Part shown: piece after piece, positions 5,892 through 7,290 of the stretch
Layout: each line of letters starts with the position of its first letter
Position numbering within the stretch: position 1 is the first letter of the stretch
NCBI GenBank assembly: GCA_039178835.1
Contig: JBCDFA010000380.1
Coordinates: 1 to 7,290 of the forward strand
Direction of reading: 5' to 3'
DNA from: AL-N1 sp039178835
GTDB lineage: Bacteria > Chloroflexota > Chloroflexia > Chloroflexales > Roseiflexaceae
Length of the DNA: 7,290 nucleotides
Notes under the pieces: model-generated
The model's input: only the letters and a program-made list of their open reading frames with translations
The model's database searches: none
Told to the model about the DNA's origin: nothing
Made by a program: the position numbers and the translations under genes

Positions 5892-5912
5892 AAATACTAC
5901 AACATAGTATTT
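5892..5912. repeat. AT-rich 8-bp inverted repeat
   Basis: AAATACTA (5892-5899) pairs with TAGTATTT (5905-5912) around CAACA; a further TAGTATT follows at 5914-5920, making a short direct repeat. It lies in the gap between the hydrolase gene and the tRNA promoter. Role unknown; a weak terminator stem on either strand is possible. Confidence 0.35.
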
Positions 5913-5983
5913 ATAGTATTGCTTCACCTAATTCCAAATACACACATTGAAGTCCTGAAGGTGTTTGATATCACTATGATTGT

Positions 5984-6012
5984 TTGACAATACCGCATAA
6001 GAGTGCTACCAT
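5984..6012 (+). promoter_or_regulatory. Sigma70-type promoter for tRNA-Val
   Basis: A perfect TTGACA (5984-5989) is followed after 17 bases by TACCAT (6007-6012), which keeps the first two and last two bases of TATAAT. Transcription would start about 6019, just ahead of the tRNA 5' end at 6023. Box quality, spacing and position agree, so this is a good call. Confidence 0.75.
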
Positions 6013-6022
6013 TAACGCACTT

Positions 6023-6099
<77 letters not shown>

Positions 6100-6104
6100 A
6101 ACCT

Positions 6105-6136
6105 AACAAAAGGAAGGCCAGTGCCTTCCTTTTGTT
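6105..6136. terminator. Strong bidirectional intrinsic terminator between tRNA-Val and pstS
   Basis: A perfect 14-bp stem pairs 6105-6118 (AACAAAAGGAAGGC) with 6123-6136 (GCCTTCCTTTTGTT), with a 4-base loop CAGT. A TTTTGTTATT tract covers the 3' side on the plus strand, and the minus strand has the matching TTTTGTT. It starts six bases after the tRNA CCA and lies 19 bases past the pstS stop, so it can end both convergent transcripts. Confidence 0.9.
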
Positions 6137-6155
6137 ATTCCGTGTAAAAACCGTA

Positions 6156-7145
6156 CTATTGCGTAATATCGCGAAACACCTGTTGCGATTGGTCAAGAGC
6201 AGCTATATCTGCAGGAAAATACCCAACATCTTCTATTATTTCATTGACATGCTCTAAGTAGTATTGGATAAAAGCAGAAACATGCGGTTTTTCAGACATC
6301 ACTGTTGGACTACTATAAATGTACAGTGGTCGGGCAAATGGATACGTTCCATCTGCAACAGTTTCTGCTGTCGGTTCAACAGACCCTGCACCAGCCTGGT
6401 TATCGATGGACAAGACTCTGAGCGTTTGTTGATTATCTTGATAATATGCAAAACCAAAATAGCCAATTGCATATGGATTGGCAGCAATACCATCAACAAG
6501 TTCAGTATCATCTTCACTCAACGTGATATCTGATAGCGCCAAGATAGACTCATCGTTTCCATCAAATACCTCTTCAACAAAATAGTCAAAGGTACCACTT
6601 TCCGTACCTGGGCTGAAGAGTGCAATCGGCTCATTGGGGTAATCAGGATTTAGCTCAGACCACAACGAAACAGTCCCAGAAAAAATTTGTGCAAGTTCAT
6701 TGTAAGATAATTCATCCGCAAAATCATTCTGAGCATTTACCACCACTGCTAGTGCGTCAACACCAACTTGAAAACCAACAGCTGGACGCCCGAGAGACTC
6801 ACAAGCTTGCTTCTCATCATCATCAATAGCACGACTAGCATCAACGATATCAATGTCTCCAACAGTGCAAAAACGTTCAAAACCAGCGCCTGTACCAGTA
6901 CTGCGAACAGCGATAGATGTTGGTGATCCATCTTCGGCAAATTCCTGTGCCATTGATGAAGTTAGTGGAAACACGGTTGAAGATCCTGAAATCTCAATCT
7001 CTCCATCCACCGTGCTTGGATCAACTGGTTCATCGCCAATATCACCTACCGTTGCAGATTCATCTGTTGTAGTAACACCACAAGCAGCCAATGACACACC
7101 CAAAATAAAAGAGAATATCAGCATACGTACTATTTGAGAGCCCAT
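6156..7145 (-). CDS. pstS: Phosphate-binding lipoprotein of the PstS family
   Basis: The gene encodes 329 residues from ATG 7145, supported by GAGAGG seven bases upstream; a longer frame from 7190 would add a non-signal tail. Residues 1-22 are a lipoprotein signal with lipobox LAAC (C22), so the protein should be lipid-anchored outside the membrane and deliver phosphate to a PstCAB ABC transporter. The mature region has the PstS hallmarks: GSSTVFP near the start, RSTGTGAGF, DIDIVDASRAI, then SPGTESGTFDYF, which supply the phosphate-contacting Ser/Thr/Arg/Asp residues in this family. Later ANPYAIGYFGFAYY and a C-terminal YLEHVNEIIEDVGY are also typical. Length is normal. Its 3' end meets a strong terminator, so pstCAB is not directly downstream; it could be upstream of the window or elsewhere. 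The family call is sure; phosphate rather than another oxyanion is likely. Confidence 0.92.
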   Translation of the reverse strand: MGSQIVRMLIFSFILGVSLAACGVTTTDESATVGDIGDEPVDPSTVDGEIEISGSSTVFPLTSSMAQEFAEDGSPTSIAVRSTGTGAGFERFCTVGDIDIVDASRAIDDDEKQACESLGRPAVGFQVGVDALAVVVNAQNDFADELSYNELAQIFSGTVSLWSELNPDYPNEPIALFSPGTESGTFDYFVEEVFDGNDESILALSDITLSEDDTELVDGIAANPYAIGYFGFAYYQDNQQTLRVLSIDNQAGAGSVEPTAETVADGTYPFARPLYIYSSPTVMSEKPHVSAFIQYYLEHVNEIIEDVGYFPADIAALDQSQQVFRDITQ

Positions 7146-7290
7146 TTTTCTACCTCTCGTGATATACAACACATGTATAAGTATCAGCAAAATACAGCAA
7201 TTCTCATTGATACTATATACGACCCTGTGCTATCTGTCGAGTCTAAAATCCTCTATTAAGGAATAATTATACAAATTTAACATATTTAAA
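7146..7290 (-). promoter_or_regulatory. pstS upstream region with short direct repeats
   Basis: Read on the minus strand, two near-identical 9-mers TTAAATATG and TTAAATTTG stand in tandem at about 7289-7272, directly ahead of TATAAT (7271-7266). A second pair, TTGCTGTAT and TTGCTGATA, is spaced 10 bases apart at about 7200-7182. Tandem repeats next to a -10 box are how PhoB/PhoP-type activators usually bind, so phosphate-starvation control is plausible, but neither repeat matches a known Pho box and the region is cut by the window edge. Confidence 0.3.

Overview
The window looks like chromosomal DNA from a filamentous or gliding member of the Chloroflexota (class Chloroflexia is my best guess). 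The clues are an XRE-type helix-turn-helix joined to a NACHT ATPase of the kind common in Chloroflexota and cyanobacteria, a secreted serine hydrolase with W-rich tandem repeats that ends in a FLPMLVR-like tail, and a diderm/monoderm-neutral lipoprotein PstS. Base composition is moderate, and the genes use clear Shine-Dalgarno sequences. The taxonomic placement is inference, not proof.

Layout. (1) Positions 1-1272, minus strand: a gene coding for an N-terminal XRE HTH domain followed, in exactly the same reading frame but after one TAA codon, by a NACHT-type STAND ATPase that runs off the left edge. (2) 1273-1648: a divergent intergenic region with dyad elements and a weak promoter candidate. 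(3) 1649-3610, plus strand: four small genes, each with a ribosome binding site. Three encode exported proteins (two with Sec signals, one with a Tat signal) that share an acidic-proline motif [DE]-P-x-P-x-P-W. The fourth is a 99-residue protein with no signal peptide. A stem-loop follows the last of the four. (4) 3753-5795, plus strand: a 680-residue secreted protein with five W-rich tandem repeats (BTRD1-like) and a class A beta-lactamase-fold serine hydrolase domain. (5) 5796-6022: intergenic, with a perfect 13-bp inverted repeat and a good sigma70-type promoter. (6) 6023-6099: tRNA-Val(GAC) with encoded CCA, then a strong bidirectional terminator. (7) 6156-7145, minus strand: a phosphate-binding lipoprotein of the PstS family, convergent with the tRNA and apparently monocistronic at its 3' end.

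How it may work together. The most distinctive part is 1649-5795, a run of exported proteins of unknown role next to a divergent HTH-NACHT gene. Two of the small proteins share a longer DG-x(n)-NV-x(n)-DPxPxPWI segment, and one carries an internal duplication, so they look like a locally expanded, poorly characterised family. A link to the NACHT gene or to the hydrolase rests only on neighbourhood. The tRNA and pstS are ordinary housekeeping flanks.
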